DNA from: Paralvinella palmiformis
Taxonomy: Eukaryota; Annelida; Polychaeta; Terebellida; Alvinellidae
DNA length: 64,000 nucleotides
Direction of reading: 5' to 3'
NCBI GenBank assembly: GCA_025642065.1
Contig: JAODUP010000907.1
Location: forward strand, 1-64,000
The notes under the pieces were generated by a model. That model saw only the letters and a program-made list of their open reading frames with translations. It did not search any database and had not been told where the DNA came from. A program made the translations under genes and the position numbers. This document shows, piece after piece, positions 20,657 to 34,693 of the stretch; the stretch's first letter is position 1, and each line of letters opens with the position of its first letter.

Positions 20657-23137
20657 CGGGTCTATTCCACCGAATTGGTTATTAAATAAGGCTGTGCTAC
20701 TCTGGAATTCCCTCTTTAAGTGCATGTGTGTGTGCATGCGTGCGTGTTATTTCGCACTATAGGATATATACATATTCATCAGATGATGCTCATTTCTCAT
20801 CCTTGCTGAAGCCAGAGTGTGTTTAAGTCACCCACGATGGCTTTTGCCAGATAATCCAATATAAGTCATATATTGGATCATCTGTAATGTGATTACTGGC
20901 AGATCGACAATCATATTGATGCGGCGTAAAAGTCTACTTAAATTACACTATGAGTTCACCAATGCTGTGTTGTGCGGTAGTGATTGATTGATTGAGTGAG
21001 TGAGTGAGAGTGAGTGAGTAAGATTGTGCGTCGTGTGACCTTTACTTTAGCTTATAAAGCCACATCAGAATGGTTCCATTTGTTCACAAATCGCTGCGCT
21101 TTACATAATGAACTATCCCATTAATTGAATCAGAAAATGCCAGGTAAAGATCATTCCAGCGAGAGAATTCTGCCCCCTTCGCTGCTACGCTGCTGCGTTT
21201 CAGATCCTCATCGAAATAGAAACAGCAGGTCGTGTAAACTGTGAACGTTGAGTATTCTGCGCTTCAGAAGACAATATACATTGTTGTGGCATTTTGGATG
21301 TTTCCTAGGTACAGCTATTTAGTCCACTTGAAACGCCAAGAAGCTCAAATTTTAATTGTCTGCAAAAGCAGCTGAACTGGCATTTAACATTAGGCGCGCT
21401 TACTTCGTGTGAAGAGCTAGGACTGTGTTGCTGAACTTGTTATTATATTTGTTACCTCTGTTGTTGCTAACTAGAGCCAAGTAGTTGTATTTTAGTACGC
21501 TGAACACAAGCCGAAGCCTATATATTTTTTTCCGCCTGTTATGACTGTGACAAACAGTTGTTTCAAGCGTTTTGAAACGTGATTCCGGTACCCTTTGATT
21601 CTTGTCCCGTTGGCGATGTTCCGAGCTGTGCCAGAACTCGTGTTGTTGAGAGATATCCTTTTCCTAGAAAACGAAAACAGGGTCAGGCTTCCTTTACAGA
21701 ATAACCGTGTTGTACTCGTGCATAATGTTATAGTAACAATAATAATAATAATAATAATAATAGCACTAATATTGCTAGCAATTATTACAATAATACCGGT
21801 TGACTTCTGTGATACTTTAGTACTTCTGACACACCCTAGATTAAAAGATAACGCGTATTATCACAATTTATCAAATTAAAAAGTTTATTTATGGCGGCGC
21901 TAGAGTGGAAATTTAATGCGGGGTTTTGACAGATGAAGATATTTATTCGTTCATAGAACACTTTCCATGTGCCATTGAAGACGTGTATGGAATATTCTTG
22001 TTGCACAAGGATGGGATGTTATACTATAATGTTATAGGGGTGGGTTTGTGGGGGGGGGAGCTGGTCAAATTCTAGCAATAACGCTGTCTTGAATAACAGC
22101 ATGTATAACAGTTATATTTTGTAAATATGACCAAACAATCTGTAGATGATTATTATGTAACAAATAAATACGTTTTATACAAATATATATATATATTTGT
22201 GTGTGTGTGTGTGTGTGTTAAGAATGTAGGCTCTATAATTCCGTATTGATGACTGCCACAGTAGATGTTTCGTTAGATGTAACACTCTGTATTGAATATA
22301 ATGTCTGTGTGTGTACGTGTAGGTGTGTGTGCGTGTGTGTGTACTGAGTTTTACGTGTTGGTTACAGGGGAAAACTAATACGCTATCATCTCCCATCAAG
22401 CTCGCACGGATACACCCCCACGCCATCAAAGCAACAACAATGGCACACCATGTCCGAATGAACAGCTATACGTAATACATTAACCGAGAACATGCCATAG
22501 CTGATATGTTGATGATCCACTCTCAGGTGTTTTGTCATCGTCAGCCGTCCAGAAATAGCGCCGATAATCGGGTTAATCATAGCACAGCACGGCCTCCCGG
22601 CAAATGGATGGCAGCCTCGCTGAGGCACGGCGTAATCGCTTCCGGAACGCGAATCAACGACCTCGATGGTGGTGCATTGACCTTGGCACGGTCCTCTGCT
22701 CTGGCTGACAATGTTTATGCCATTGTTAGCGGAAGTGATATACCGACGGGATGTACTTGGCATTATCTTCCTCGAGATCGGGTACCAAGAACGTAAACAA
22801 TACAGCTAGTTACAGTAGTCGTACCACCAAGATCAGTGTTCGGTAGAGCTGTGTGTGTGTGTGGGGGGGGAATCTCCGGAGTCAGCGCTCTCCGCTTTCC
22901 CTATAACATGACGTAAACACCGCAGACATGTTGAATGAAGGCAGCAAAGCAAAATATATATATATATATATACCAAAAGCTTCTGGGCTATATCACATAG
23001 GTGTTATCAACACTGAGGCTAAACAAATCACGTATTTAATCACTCACCCACTCACTCATAAAGCACCCATTCACTCACTCCTTCAGTTAATCTGTATATT
23101 TATTTCTAGTTCTCCCTCTCTCTCTCTCTCTCTCCCC

Positions 23138-23184
<47 letters not shown>

Positions 23185-23300
23185 ACTCTGGATTCAATCT
23201 CCTTTTCTATCTATTTCACATCTATATATAAATTTACCCTCCCCGAGTCTATATACCACACTTTCTGCCACAGTATTCCAATCTAATGTATTCATTCATT
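20657..23300. other. Intergenic DNA with microsatellites
   Basis: Contains GATT/GAGT units (20982-21018), (AAT)n near 21740-21760, AT/GT runs (22185-22220), an AT run (22953-22973) and a TC then AT run (23118-23183). The stretch 22400-22800 is less A+T-rich and open on both strands (97 and 125 codons), but neither translation is recognisable. 21080-21100 has a gctgcgctttacataatg word like the ends of some mollusc SINEs. Confidence 0.5.
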
Positions 23301-24050
23301 CACTCAGCTCAGATTCCACATAGCCGCCATATTGCCAGTCATGGCCGACCTTGGTACGGAGGTCGTGCTATTACATCCCTCCGAGTCGGTTGCCACGACA
23401 ACGTGCCGTTGTGGCGGGAAAACCTCACCCCGGTGTGAATGAACACGAATGACGTCATTGGTCGATCGATATCAGGCCATGGCTAGAGAGGGGGGGAGAG
23501 GGGGAGGGCGAGACGAGGCGAGGAGGAAGCGACAGAGGGAGGCGGGAACGGGGAAGATGCTGGCGTATGGTAACAATTATGGCCACTTCAAAAATTATTT
23601 CGAAAAAATAAACTAACAACAAACTTGGCGGAAGACGAGCCCGGGGAACAAAAATGGCGCACTTAGCCATAGACACCGCGGCCTGAGAGTGCCAGTCGGT
23701 GGGTGGGCGGTAACTGGGGAATATGGGGGCGCGCGCTCGAGGCCACGCGCCAAAATCCGCTTCGATTTCCGGCGAAAACAGAGAGGAGCCGAGCCGGTTC
23801 TTGGAAGCACGTCTTCTCGTCAATAGACGGAGCTCGTGTGGCGAGGGAAAAAACCCCAACCCATTCCAGTCAATATGGCTGAGAGCAAATATGGTAAGTC
23901 ACAAGAAGAACGGTCAATATTACCGATAACGACGACACGTGTAAAACGCATTATTCAATATGGCTGATAAACTACGATACAGCCTTAATGTAAGAGTATT
24001 GCCAACGTGGCACAGACCAGAGCAAAATGACCATACGACACAATCATCGT
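23300..24050. promoter_or_regulatory. GC-rich promoter-like patch with CAATATGGC motifs
   Basis: CpG-rich block between A+T-rich flanks. It carries YY1-like words GCCGCCATATTG (23323-23334), AAAATGGCGC (23651-23660), CAATATGGC (23871 and 23956) and one CRE, TGACGTCA (23450-23457). No coding exon is recognised next to it. It may be the promoter of an unseen transcript or a distal regulatory element of the phosphatase gene; both are inference. Confidence 0.35.
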
Positions 24051-24360
24051 GAGGAAAGGCGGTCAGTTATCTACGCCAATATAGTGTGTACTGTATTATA
24101 CCACCGGGGCGTGAACGAACTGAAATTCTGATTGCCACAGTAACTGGAAGGCGTTATAGTAAAGATGGAGTAAGGCTATAATAGGTGGTTAGTTCGGGTC
24201 AGAGGACAGACTGAAGAATAGTGTTTACAGTATGAATTGGAAGAATGGTCAGTGCGACAAGAAGGACAATTGTACTGCTAAATATGACAACACGATTAAT
24301 GTAGAAATCGTCGGAGGTGGAAGATTTTAAATGTGAGATAGAAAATCACAAATAGATGAG

Positions 24361-24373
24361 CACACACACACAT

Positions 24374-24428
<55 letters not shown>

Positions 24429-24544
24429 TTTACAAATATACATGCATATATACAGACAGACTTGCAGTTACTGTTATGTGGTTGCTCACCGAAATCCAAG
24501 AGAAGTAGCAATTGATACCGATCCGCCACCCACTCACACCCACT

Positions 24545-24588
<44 letters not shown>

Positions 24589-24620
24589 GAGAGAGAGAGA
24601 GAGAGAGAGAGAGAGCACAT
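24361..24620 (+). repeat. Dispersed repeat with CA/TA/GA microsatellites, copy 2
   Basis: CA and TA runs (24361-24427), then the element-like segment (about 24455-24520) related to 16695-16765, then a long CA and GA run (24550-24616). Same orientation as copy 1. The frames here encode only His/Thr or Cys/Val runs. Confidence 0.55.
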
Positions 24621-25330
24621 ACACACGCGCGCGCGAACGCGTAAATCTGCTTGCTGTTTACTCCTCTGCTTTACAAGTATCATGTTTCCTGTTTTGTAAA
24701 AACTATATTACTTCGAGATGAAAAGCTACTTCAAAACATCTATCTTAGATAAAGAGGCCCAGTACACTCAGACAGGCAGGCAGGCAGGCAAGCAGACAGA
24801 ACCACGTGCCATTAATTCACCAGCTACTTTGTTGGCGTTCATTGAGGCGTGTCTATTATGTATGAATCACGCAGACAAACTTCTCCACAGGCAAATGCCA
24901 GCTTCCCTGTGGAGCAAATTAATAGGCAAGGAAGTGGCAAGCGTTTGATGGCAACTTTTATTAGAAACAGACAGGTGAGAGGGGGTAAATTAGTCACCGG
25001 CAGGCTCACTAGTATATCTCATATCGCCAGCTACACAAGTTTTGCACACATACTCCGACCCCGCGCGCAGACTTTGCCTTGCGCAACCGACACAATGGCG
25101 TCTCATTGCCTGATTGTGCGAGAAATGTCAAACAATGTGATAAAGTGGCTAGAGCCAAGCGAATTTCCACCGTTTTTTGTTCAACACGCCCACCCATCAG
25201 CAAACAAACTCATATCAAAGTACATGGAGCGCGGACAAAGGCTGTCTTGTATATGGTCTTAAGAACTACTCCTACACGAATGACAGTATGCATGAGTGTG
25301 TGTGTGTGTGTGTGTTTAAAACATCACAGC

Positions 25331-25373
<43 letters not shown>

Positions 25374-26710
25374 CAAGTACGACACATAAATATGACAACG
25401 TGTATTATGCGGGTAGTACTAGAGCAATGCAGATAATCGTATCCCATATTTTGGCCTTTACGTAACAATGCCCATTTTTGCCCATAGTCGTCATATTTAG
25501 CGCCCGGTGTACTAAGAATTGACACCGGAAGCAAACGAATGGCTTTGGCTCCAATCCAAAGATTGCATATAGTAGCATATACAGGGTCTTGGCTGCACCC
25601 CGTTGTCGTCATCCGCTAGCGTAGTCTTATGACGAGAAGGTGTCGCCACCAGTTATCATCCTGGCCCTCTAGCGGTTGTACTACGTACTATTCATTGATT
25701 GTCACTACAATTATTGAAAGACAGCGTCACGACGTACGCCTGTAAAACGATATAATGTTTTCCACCAAATACCCCCCCCCCTCCGTCCCGATGAATCCGA
25801 CATCGGCATAACATTGCCATAAGGATGATCCCTTTCCAGTATGATGGCACCACCCTCATAATATTCCACATTAAATTACGGCGCTATGTATAAATTGCAC
25901 GATTTGTCAATTTTCATGCAGGAATTCGCGAAATTGTTCCGGAAGTTCATCATGGCGTCAGAAGAAGTCAGACCAGTCATATATTGAGGACATCATTTAA
26001 TTTCAATAATGACCAGTTAGTCAATCATGTGTAATAATCTCATCGAGTATTTAACTGGATCGTCGTATTTGTGGGGTTTATTTTACGAGTTCGCCTTATC
26101 GCTTGCATTCCATAGCACCGTGGACATACATCATATAGTACGCGATAATTAGCCGGCAATCATCATGTATACTGTTAGACAGTCCTCTACCGAGTTGTTT
26201 GTATCCGTATAGTATTGTCTGCTGGCTAGTTCGCTCCTGTGTAATATTGCTAGCAATCGGAATTTAATGGGCGCATTTTGATAGACCAGAGCCAATGATA
26301 AACCGTACCGTGGACAAGATATGGTGATAAAGATAAGACTATAGTTGATTTGGACTAGATATAGGTGTGATTGGTTGGGCGATAAAAGGGTTTCGTTGAT
26401 ATACTGATTCTGATCCACCTTCCTGCTGATTCCATTGTTTTTCTGTTAACAATAACACTTCTCCTGCTAGTATTATTATTAGTAGTAGTATTAGTAGTAG
26501 TAATAGCAGTACCACCACTACCATTAGCAGCATTAAGAGAGTGGTTGTAATAACCATATTTTCTTGTGCTATCTTGTGCTATATGTTAGAGATATTTAAA
26601 TGATACGTTTTGTGCTAAGAACCACTTGACGAAGGTACTCAGATGTATTAGTACTATAACGTTAGTAACAGAATGGTCTTCATGTTATGAAATGGGTGTT
26701 TATGTGTCCA

Positions 26711-26745
<35 letters not shown>

Positions 26746-26946
26746 CATCGCTATCTATGCTAAAACAGAATCTCTGGTGAGACATTACATATGTCTCAGC
26801 AAGAAAAGCTGCTGCTCTGGATTCAGTCCCATGAAGAAACGCCTCACGGTTCGAGATTTTCTGATCCTGTGCCTTATTATACACATCTAAAACGCACACA
26901 CACACACACAACAGACACACACATCATCATCGTGGTCGTCGTCTTG

Positions 26947-27009
<63 letters not shown>

Positions 27010-27050
27010 GTGTGTGTGTGTGTGTGTGTGTGTGTGTAACACGAATCTGG
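24621..27050. other. Intergenic DNA with microsatellites
   Basis: TG and TA runs (25296-25371), CA run (26717-26742) and a long TG/TA/TG compound (26945-27038). No exon recognised. Confidence 0.5.
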
Positions 27051-27800
27051 CTTCTCGAGTAACGGGTTTGCGTGGGCGTGACGTGGGCGGGAAATGATAT
27101 TTTTGTTTGGCTCTTACCCAGACAACATGGCTGCCACGCTGTCGTGGTTGTTACGGCCATGTAAACACCATCTCGGTTATCCAACGCAGCAGCAGACGTC
27201 CGACATTCCCTTCCCAATGGCCATTAACCCACCCACCCAAATCCCGCCACCCTCTTCCGTCCCGCCTTCCACCGAAGCCAACAGAGGGGTGCGATGCCGC
27301 CATTCACATAAGGGCCATTTTTATCGGGGTGACGTCATCGCAATCATTCACAAACCAGGGGAATTGTGGGAAGGCTATTGACTAGCGACACGGGAAGAGA
27401 AGGCCATTGTGTGAGTAGTCAGAGTTGCTTAATCTCTATGCCCCAGATGTCTTGTAATCAGATCAAAATATTTATCGCCAGTGTTTGGAACGGTGCCGCT
27501 GTCACGCATGTCGAATCTAGGTGGGCGATAATTGGAGCCGACCCGAGTAACAATTCCGTAGAACGGCGTTATAGGTCAATGGCCATTGTCGTTTTAGTAT
27601 GAAAGGGGTTTTGACAATGGCACTGAGCATAATGGCCAGAAGCTGGTACATCACACCGGGCTCGGTGTCTCGCGCACAAAATTAGTGTGGCCATCCTAGA
27701 AATGGATTGATCAGCTGACCATCGGGCGCCATATTAGCTCTAATTGTGGTAACATTTAGAGTTACCTTGATACAATAATGGCTACATAAAGATACTATTC
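27050..27800. promoter_or_regulatory. Patch dense in ATGGCC/GGCCAT words, promoter-like
   Basis: More GC-rich than its flanks, with at least ten ATGGC/GCCAT words (for example atggctgcc 27128, aatggccatt 27217, ccgccatt 27297, aatggccattg 27580, ataatggccag 27629, gcgccatatta 27726) and a CRE at 27330-27337. The core resembles the YY1 site. No adjacent coding exon was found. Confidence 0.3.
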
Positions 27801-27966
27801 TGTACCGATTATTTGTATAATTAGCCAGTCTGAAGGTCGGGGTTCATGTAATCAGTTAGCTACTCGGACGACTTACTGGATGACGGATTTGCTGGTTTCT
27901 TACCTTAATGACTGGTGGACTAGATACTTCACTTACATATCGGATGTTTATATATGTACCCGCGTG

Positions 27967-28005
<39 letters not shown>

Positions 28006-31000
28006 GGGGGGAGAGTCATTGTTAAGTAGACGACGGGTAAACCGAACAATTCTGTGGATGATTGTTGTGCATGCATACACAAGGAAGATATGGAGTGGGT
28101 ACAGATATCTTATAAAGAAGATTTGACAGAACGAATTTAACTTAAAAGAAAGACTGCTTCATTTAATTAGAACATCGCTTGTAACAAGACATCACGATTT
28201 TAAGGAAATGCGTCCTCCTGAAACGTTTAAAAGTTGCGTTAACAAATTCAAGGAAACTATACCCGTATATGATATATACACGATCTTCTACTTTTAATAT
28301 GATTATCAACCGTTCGATTAAAGAAACTGATTGCATTAGATGATTTGTCAATGAACATGACGCTAAGTATTTGAAGAGAGGTCATATTTTCGAATGGTTT
28401 CCACGACAGTATTTAATAGGATAAATCGTTAGATCAATATCATTCATGACTATATACTTGGTGTTGTTTAAACCTAAGCCTTTAGCATAACCAGTACAAA
28501 AAGGTAATTAAATGCAACAGCTCTGATACGGAATGAACCAGGTATTGACACGGGGTTGGTTAACGTTAACATCGTCGCAAGTAGATCAATAGAACAATTA
28601 TTTCGTGGTCAATACCTTTTCCAGATGATTATAATAGCAATTACTGCCATTTACTGCCAGTGTTAGTAACTCTGCCATTCATAGATTGCAAGTTACACCG
28701 AAATAAATTATTTTGCGAATAGAAACATTGTAATAAGTAGTTTGTATTTGTAGCTATCATTTTGAGCTGGCTTCAAACGCCGCTGATAAATTATACGAGA
28801 GAATAGGCACGCACGCGCAGTGTTGTGATGTAGAGAGAGGTAACGCGACACAAACAACTGAGCAAAACTATAGTAAAGCAGACTCGTGCGCACGCGCATA
28901 AACGCACCCACATGTTGATGCTGCCAATACATAATTTCGCCCAGCGGATATTGTCAGTAGAACATTCCCATGTGTATTTGTTACGCTAAATAACTTATGT
29001 GTGCCATCTCATTTGATAAAATCTTCATATAATAAAAACCAATGATTGTTTAAGATTTTCCGTATAATTGATGAAATAGAGTCAAAGCACTTTTCGCAAT
29101 GAAAACTATATCTAACAGTGAAGATTCTATGTGCCAATATAAATATAGCAGGTTAGATATCTAACATTGATATTCACATACTGTTCGGATTTGTGTGTGC
29201 TACAGATAAGGTTGGCTGTTTAGCGGGATAATTTAGTACAATTTTAAAGAGGTTCTAATACACAGTCACTTGAGGACTGGTGAGTTACTACAGAAGGAGT
29301 AGGTTCGTGTACTGGCAGTTTAGAATAGTCCACATTATGTAATCACATTATTTGATATGCTCTTCCAGTATTTATCCAGCCACTGCTAAAGACATCCACT
29401 CGTGCAGGCAAACTAATGCATACACACACATAATGCCACACACACACACACACATAATGCACACACAGACACACACGCACACACATTACCGAAGTACACA
29501 CATTCACTTTCATTATAATCGACCGATTTGCTATCTGATTCTACTCATATTTTAATTTTAATACATTGTTATCAATATGATGTTACATACATTTTAACAA
29601 CGTTGGGTATTTACACATTGGAAATGGAATAGATTAAAATAAATGGTCTGTTTTTTTATGTGTCTGTGTTGTTGTTTATTGTTGTGGGATTTTTCAGAAC
29701 TGTAAATCTCTACAACCATTCCAAACAGATAACTAATATTGCTTATTTGTTCTTATTCAAAATATCAAACAGGATCCATGACTAGATAGTTACCACGTGT
29801 GATCATTTACTACGTCTTCTTCACTCTAAAGGTCCAATGGATAGTTGCGATGTAGTGTATAAATTAACATCATTTCATCTGTAGGAGCAATTTTGTTTAG
29901 TTGAATCTAAACAACGGATTTTAATGCTGCATCTGATGATGCAGGGTTAAGCCTAGCATTCGATGTTATATCCTGATTGTAGCTAGGCTTGGCAACGATG
30001 ATTCTACTCGTACACGCTACTGAAGTGAATTATACATATCATGGTATCGTTAGATAAACAAGCTAGTCAAGGAAACTGGGGTTTATGAATTCTGAAATTG
30101 AGTACAAATTTCTAATTCGAACGTACTTAAATAATCTTAAGGGCACATCCTTTGTCCGCTGAAGTCAGTTCAAGGACACGATGCATATAATAATTTAGTA
30201 TTTGTTAAAACATACGGAACTACAAATGTGCAATTTTCAGATAGAGTACAATTACAAACGCAATATAATACCCATCTTTACTTAAAGGTTAATGACTTCA
30301 TCGGTATATAAATAAAATAATTACAGTGGCCTAACCGTCATCAACTCGTTCATGTATTAGATATAATCATCAATCTCCAACGAACATTGAGAATAATTAC
30401 AAATATCGAGAGTAATTATGTAAACCGGATTCTAGCTAGATTAGCGCATAGATTATTTCCTTTTCACCAGTTTATCCGAACAACATAAATGTACATATAT
30501 GACAAGTGCTGCTTATAGATAGGAAAATTCCAAATGGTGTGATATACTACGCCGTTATTCGATGTTTCGATGCTCGTTTGATTTACTGAATGTTCGGCTA
30601 GTCTGTGCGTCTATATTTGATAGGCTGGCTGATAAACTGAATAGGTGGATGTGATCGTCTGTCTAGTTGAATGCCCATCTGTCCGTCTACCTATTTCACT
30701 GTCCAGCTTTCCGTCTGTAGGTCTGTCCGTTTTTGTGCTAACGATAACAACAACAACAACATTATCATCATCATCATCATCGTGGCAAGCATCTACTGGT
30801 AAGCAGGACAGTATACTGATTTAACAATTAATGAACGCATCACAAATTTTGCATTTGAACAAATCACTAATTTTGTTTACGTGATTTGATCAACCATTTT
30901 ACCTCTAGCTGCCAAAAAAGGCAACGAATATACTTCACGGGACCATTCGGATAAACTGAGTGGAAGCGTTTATATCCATATTAATTGATATAACCTTTAA

Positions 31001-31382
31001 CATAGGTCCATTCAAACTGAATCTGCACGAACGAGAACTACGTCTTCATAGGATTTGAGGCTGGTCGTAATATTATATCCCACAGATCCATAAGTCCTGA
31101 CCAAAGCAGCTAACATTTTCAGATCTGCTATGAAGTTGTGCGTTTCTTCAAACTGAGATTTGGCCGATCGAAAGTTCAATTAGTCGTTGTAAAAATCGAC
31201 CCTAACTTGGAGTAATGTGCAAAATAAAAAATAAATTGATGGCCAACCAGTATTGGAATTATAATATTCTAGATATTGAGATATTCACCAACTTAGAAAC
31301 GTCCATAAAAAAGGCTCCACTTGATCAAATTACGTAATTTTCGAATGTCTGCAATTTATCGTTTTCTTTTGATGGACCCCCC

Positions 31383-31420
<38 letters not shown>

Positions 31421-31900
31421 AACACACGCGCGTGCGCATAAACAAACATACACCATCACGCACACACAGAGTATTATGCAGTTTACATACATGTTGAAAA
31501 TACCATTGTATATATGATAGAATGGGGTAAAGAACAAATCGATGGTTCATCTTTAATTACTCTATCACTTAATACATACAACTTCCACTAACATATTACA
31601 AAGCATATAATAATGATGATAATAATAATAACAACAACAATAATAATAATGTAGACCATATAAAGCTCCTTTACTAGTCATTACCATTTGAAGGTGATGT
31701 ACTGAAGAGTCTCTAATATGTTTATATACAAAAACTAGCTAGAAATATTGATTGATGGATATTTATTTTCTCAAAAGAAAAACTGAACGGATGAGTTTTA
31801 AGTATAGATTTCAATTTTTCAACATACCACGAACTTTCAACGTTCTTCAGCAACCTAATTCTGACAATATGAGTTGAACAGAAATACAAGCACTTGAAGT
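27801..31900. other. Intergenic A+T-rich DNA
   Basis: TG then G run (27971-28011), CA runs (29402-29487), degenerate TGTC/CTGTC words (30655-30730), (AAC)n/(ATC)n (30747-30782), AT run (31385-31415) and (AAT)n (31615-31650). Two adjacent short hairpins lie at 29926-29990. Nothing coding recognised. Confidence 0.5.
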
Positions 31901-31904
31901 ATTG

Positions 31905-32970
31905 TCTGACTGGATGATTTATCAGGGTGACTTTCTTATTGACAAGATATTGAGCTGCACTATTATTGGTAGAAGTGTAAGTTGTTTATACATTTTCGAA
32001 ATGAATATGCTGTTTAACTGGCAGCCAAAGTTGTGTTTTAAACATTGGGGTAATAGGACATATTTTCGGATGTTAGTCTCCATTCGAACTTTACCATTCT
32101 GAATTCGCTGAAGGCGATTGATGTTTTAATAATATATATCATATAACAGAGTGCTATGATTTACAAGAGCTCTACCGAAGGCATAGACTACTGTAACAAG
32201 TGTGTGTTGCCAAGAATGGTTATATAGAGCGAAGTTTCTCAAGATTGCCTGCATACCGATGTAGCAGTCATAAAGCCGGTGATTTATTGAGGAGGGGTAT
32301 TTAACGCAATATGATCAGGTTAAGTAGATAATATACTTTTTATACACGTGATGTTCAGAATTCTAATATGAACAATTCAATGCCAGAATCTAGCCATACA
32401 TACAGCTGATATTTAAGAGTTATCTCACTGTTCAATGACAATGGATATGAGAGGTCCAAAAATGCACCTAGTGGGATACCACAAAACAAACATCGATCTA
32501 AAGAGTATTGAAATAAATGAAGTATTTTGTTCAACAAACTAAATATATTTTCTAGCATGAACAAAAGCACATTATGGTGATTTCTATCAAATAGGAAAGA
32601 TAGATAAATTCAATCATAGTACGAATGCATCCTGTAAGCCCATACTCATTTGAAATGATAATTGTTCTGTAACATAGGAAATTTATAATATGGCAACTTG
32701 AGTGCAAAACTAGAATTGTGTCGTCCAAGAAAATGACAGCATTTCGCACTTTATATTCCATCTAGTATTCGTACGAATCTTCTAGTTTGAGAATATCAGA
32801 GATTTTAAAACGTACATAAGCATAGCTAATATAATGCGTCTTATTAATAATTATTCGTATAGGACGCTTATGGAGTGCAACTATTCTCATAACTGCGAAA
32901 AGGCTTGCATTCTCTCAGACAGAAATGGTATACGAAATGTTGTTGAATTAATGCAGAACAGGTTTTGAAA
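31905..32970 (-). pseudogene. LINE reverse transcriptase, decayed (CR1/L2-like)
   Basis: Read on the minus strand, successive frames carry degenerate reverse-transcriptase motifs in the right order: an upstream ECKPFRSY-like segment (near 32915), AVIFLDD (32740, motif A region), EYGLTG (near 32645), CGIPLGAFLDLSYPL (near 32483, cf. the usual GxPQGSxLGPLLF motif B), and NRLQRIQNG (near 32119) followed by a Leu/Lys-rich C-terminal stretch of the type seen after the palm in CR1/L2 elements. The distance from motif B to LQRIQN, about 120 codons, fits. Stops and frame changes show a dead copy. The YADD box is not clearly preserved. Confidence 0.55.
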
Positions 32971-33779
32971 GTTACTTTATTACACACTTAACACGTGCAT
33001 GTTGCTCGTTCATCTGAGCTGGATGTGCCAACCAGGTCAAAAATTACTACTATGTAAACATTTAGTTGAAATTTTCAATAATATTTTATTGTAAAGATCC
33101 TTTCCAGTAACCAAAACTTTCTTAGTTAAATAGATCAAATAAATTAACACACAAATGACTATGATATGGCTTAATGATTGTTTACCATTTACCTTAATAT
33201 TCTGTAAATGGCTTAGATTTTGTGTTTACGTGGTTATCATGTCAAACCATATTAAATAGTAGTAATTTGCGTTTTCTCACTGTTTATATATAATTAGTGA
33301 TGAAAACTTTTTTATTGTCAGGTATTTGCTAGGAATTGCTCATGTTTTGTTTATTTGCATTAAGCAAGGTATTTAAAATAATTTATAGTGTTATATTTAT
33401 TATATTTTTCTCGAATCTAGTGAAATGCATTTTGTAAAGTAAAGGATTACATTTACCATGTTACATTTTGCTATGATTTAGGTTTTTTTTATAAATAATT
33501 ATTACTTATTTTCAAGATCAATTAAACATAACTTGGGCGTTTATATAGTTCACAGAATCAAAGCCATGAACAGAATATTGATTTATTCTATCTAGCACAT
33601 GATAAGTGATTATATCCTTACCGCAAACACGTGGTTTGTTGATCCTTTATCGGTGTAAGATTGTGGATACAGGTCTGCGATGTTTTCCCATCAAACTTTG
33701 TTGGTGGAAGGTCACACTGTAGTCCAACCACGATTGATAGAAACACTGAACCCGAAATGCATTGAACTGAAGGTATTTC

Positions 33780-33905
33780 TTAAGGTAATTAAAATCCAGT
33801 TGTTTAAATACTACTACTACTATTACTACTACTACTACTGCTGCTGCTACTACTACTCCTATCACTACTCTACTACTACTAATAAATTTGTTTATAAATC
33901 ACCTA

Positions 33906-33946
<41 letters not shown>
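33780..33946. repeat. (TAC)n and (AT)n microsatellites
   Basis: Imperfect TAC/TGC triplets at about 33810-33881 and a pure AT run at 33910-33946, separated by about 28 bp. Confidence 0.85.
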
Positions 33947-34037
33947 CATAAACGGTTATGGTTTTCTCTATGTATACCTTATCAAATACTTAACTGATCT
34001 TCACCGGCTCGTGACATATTAAATCAGTACATCTAGT

Positions 34038-34191
34038 GATGTTTGATGTTTTAAGGCCATGTTTGTGCATATGATAGGCTAAATGGGCCGAGCGACCTCC
34101 AAAGGTAATAAAGCAAAGTAAAAAATGAAACACCCTTCAGATACGCCCACGCCGCTGTTCGAACTCAGGTGGTAGTGATCTGTGATCCAAC
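34038..34191 (-). mobile_element. tRNA-derived SINE, head type A, 5' end lost
   Basis: Tail (gatgtttgatgttttaaggcc) and body match the other copies. The head is present up to ggtagtgatctgtgatccaac and then stops before the A box. More point changes than in the other copies, so probably an older insertion. Confidence 0.75.
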
Positions 34192-34693
34192 GTAAAAACA
34201 TAAACATCTGGATCGAGCAGCCTTTGAAAACGTACCTGTTCAGGGAGTGAATAATCGTGATTGTTAACAAATTGTACCCCCGGGAGGGCAATCTTTTATT
34301 CAGTAATATGTAATTTAAAGAGCAAATCAACAAATCAAGGGTCAATGTGCCTCAGCATAGCCTGCCCATATCAATAATCCGGCAACGTTGTTAATGGCGA
34401 AAATAACTAGATGTGTTTATTGGGAGGCGGGCATATACATAATAATAATAATAATTATTATTTTTGGTATTTTATTGTATAATGTAGAAAAGCTTCACGA
34501 TATGTTATGCTAAAATATTACACATCAGCATTATATAGTTCCAAGGTCGACTATATTAACGTTTAATAACAAGCTACCCGGTACCATCAATGCACAACAA
34601 CCACAGCGATGATAACAGGGCAATGCTTTTGCAAGGAAGATACACAACATATATGATAAGACTAATTTGATAGCCACAGATTTACGCCAGACT

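Noticed and set aside
22386..22796. Overlapping open frames on both strands (125 and 97 codons)
   Set aside because: No recognisable protein on either strand; open frames on both strands are common in GC-richer patches.
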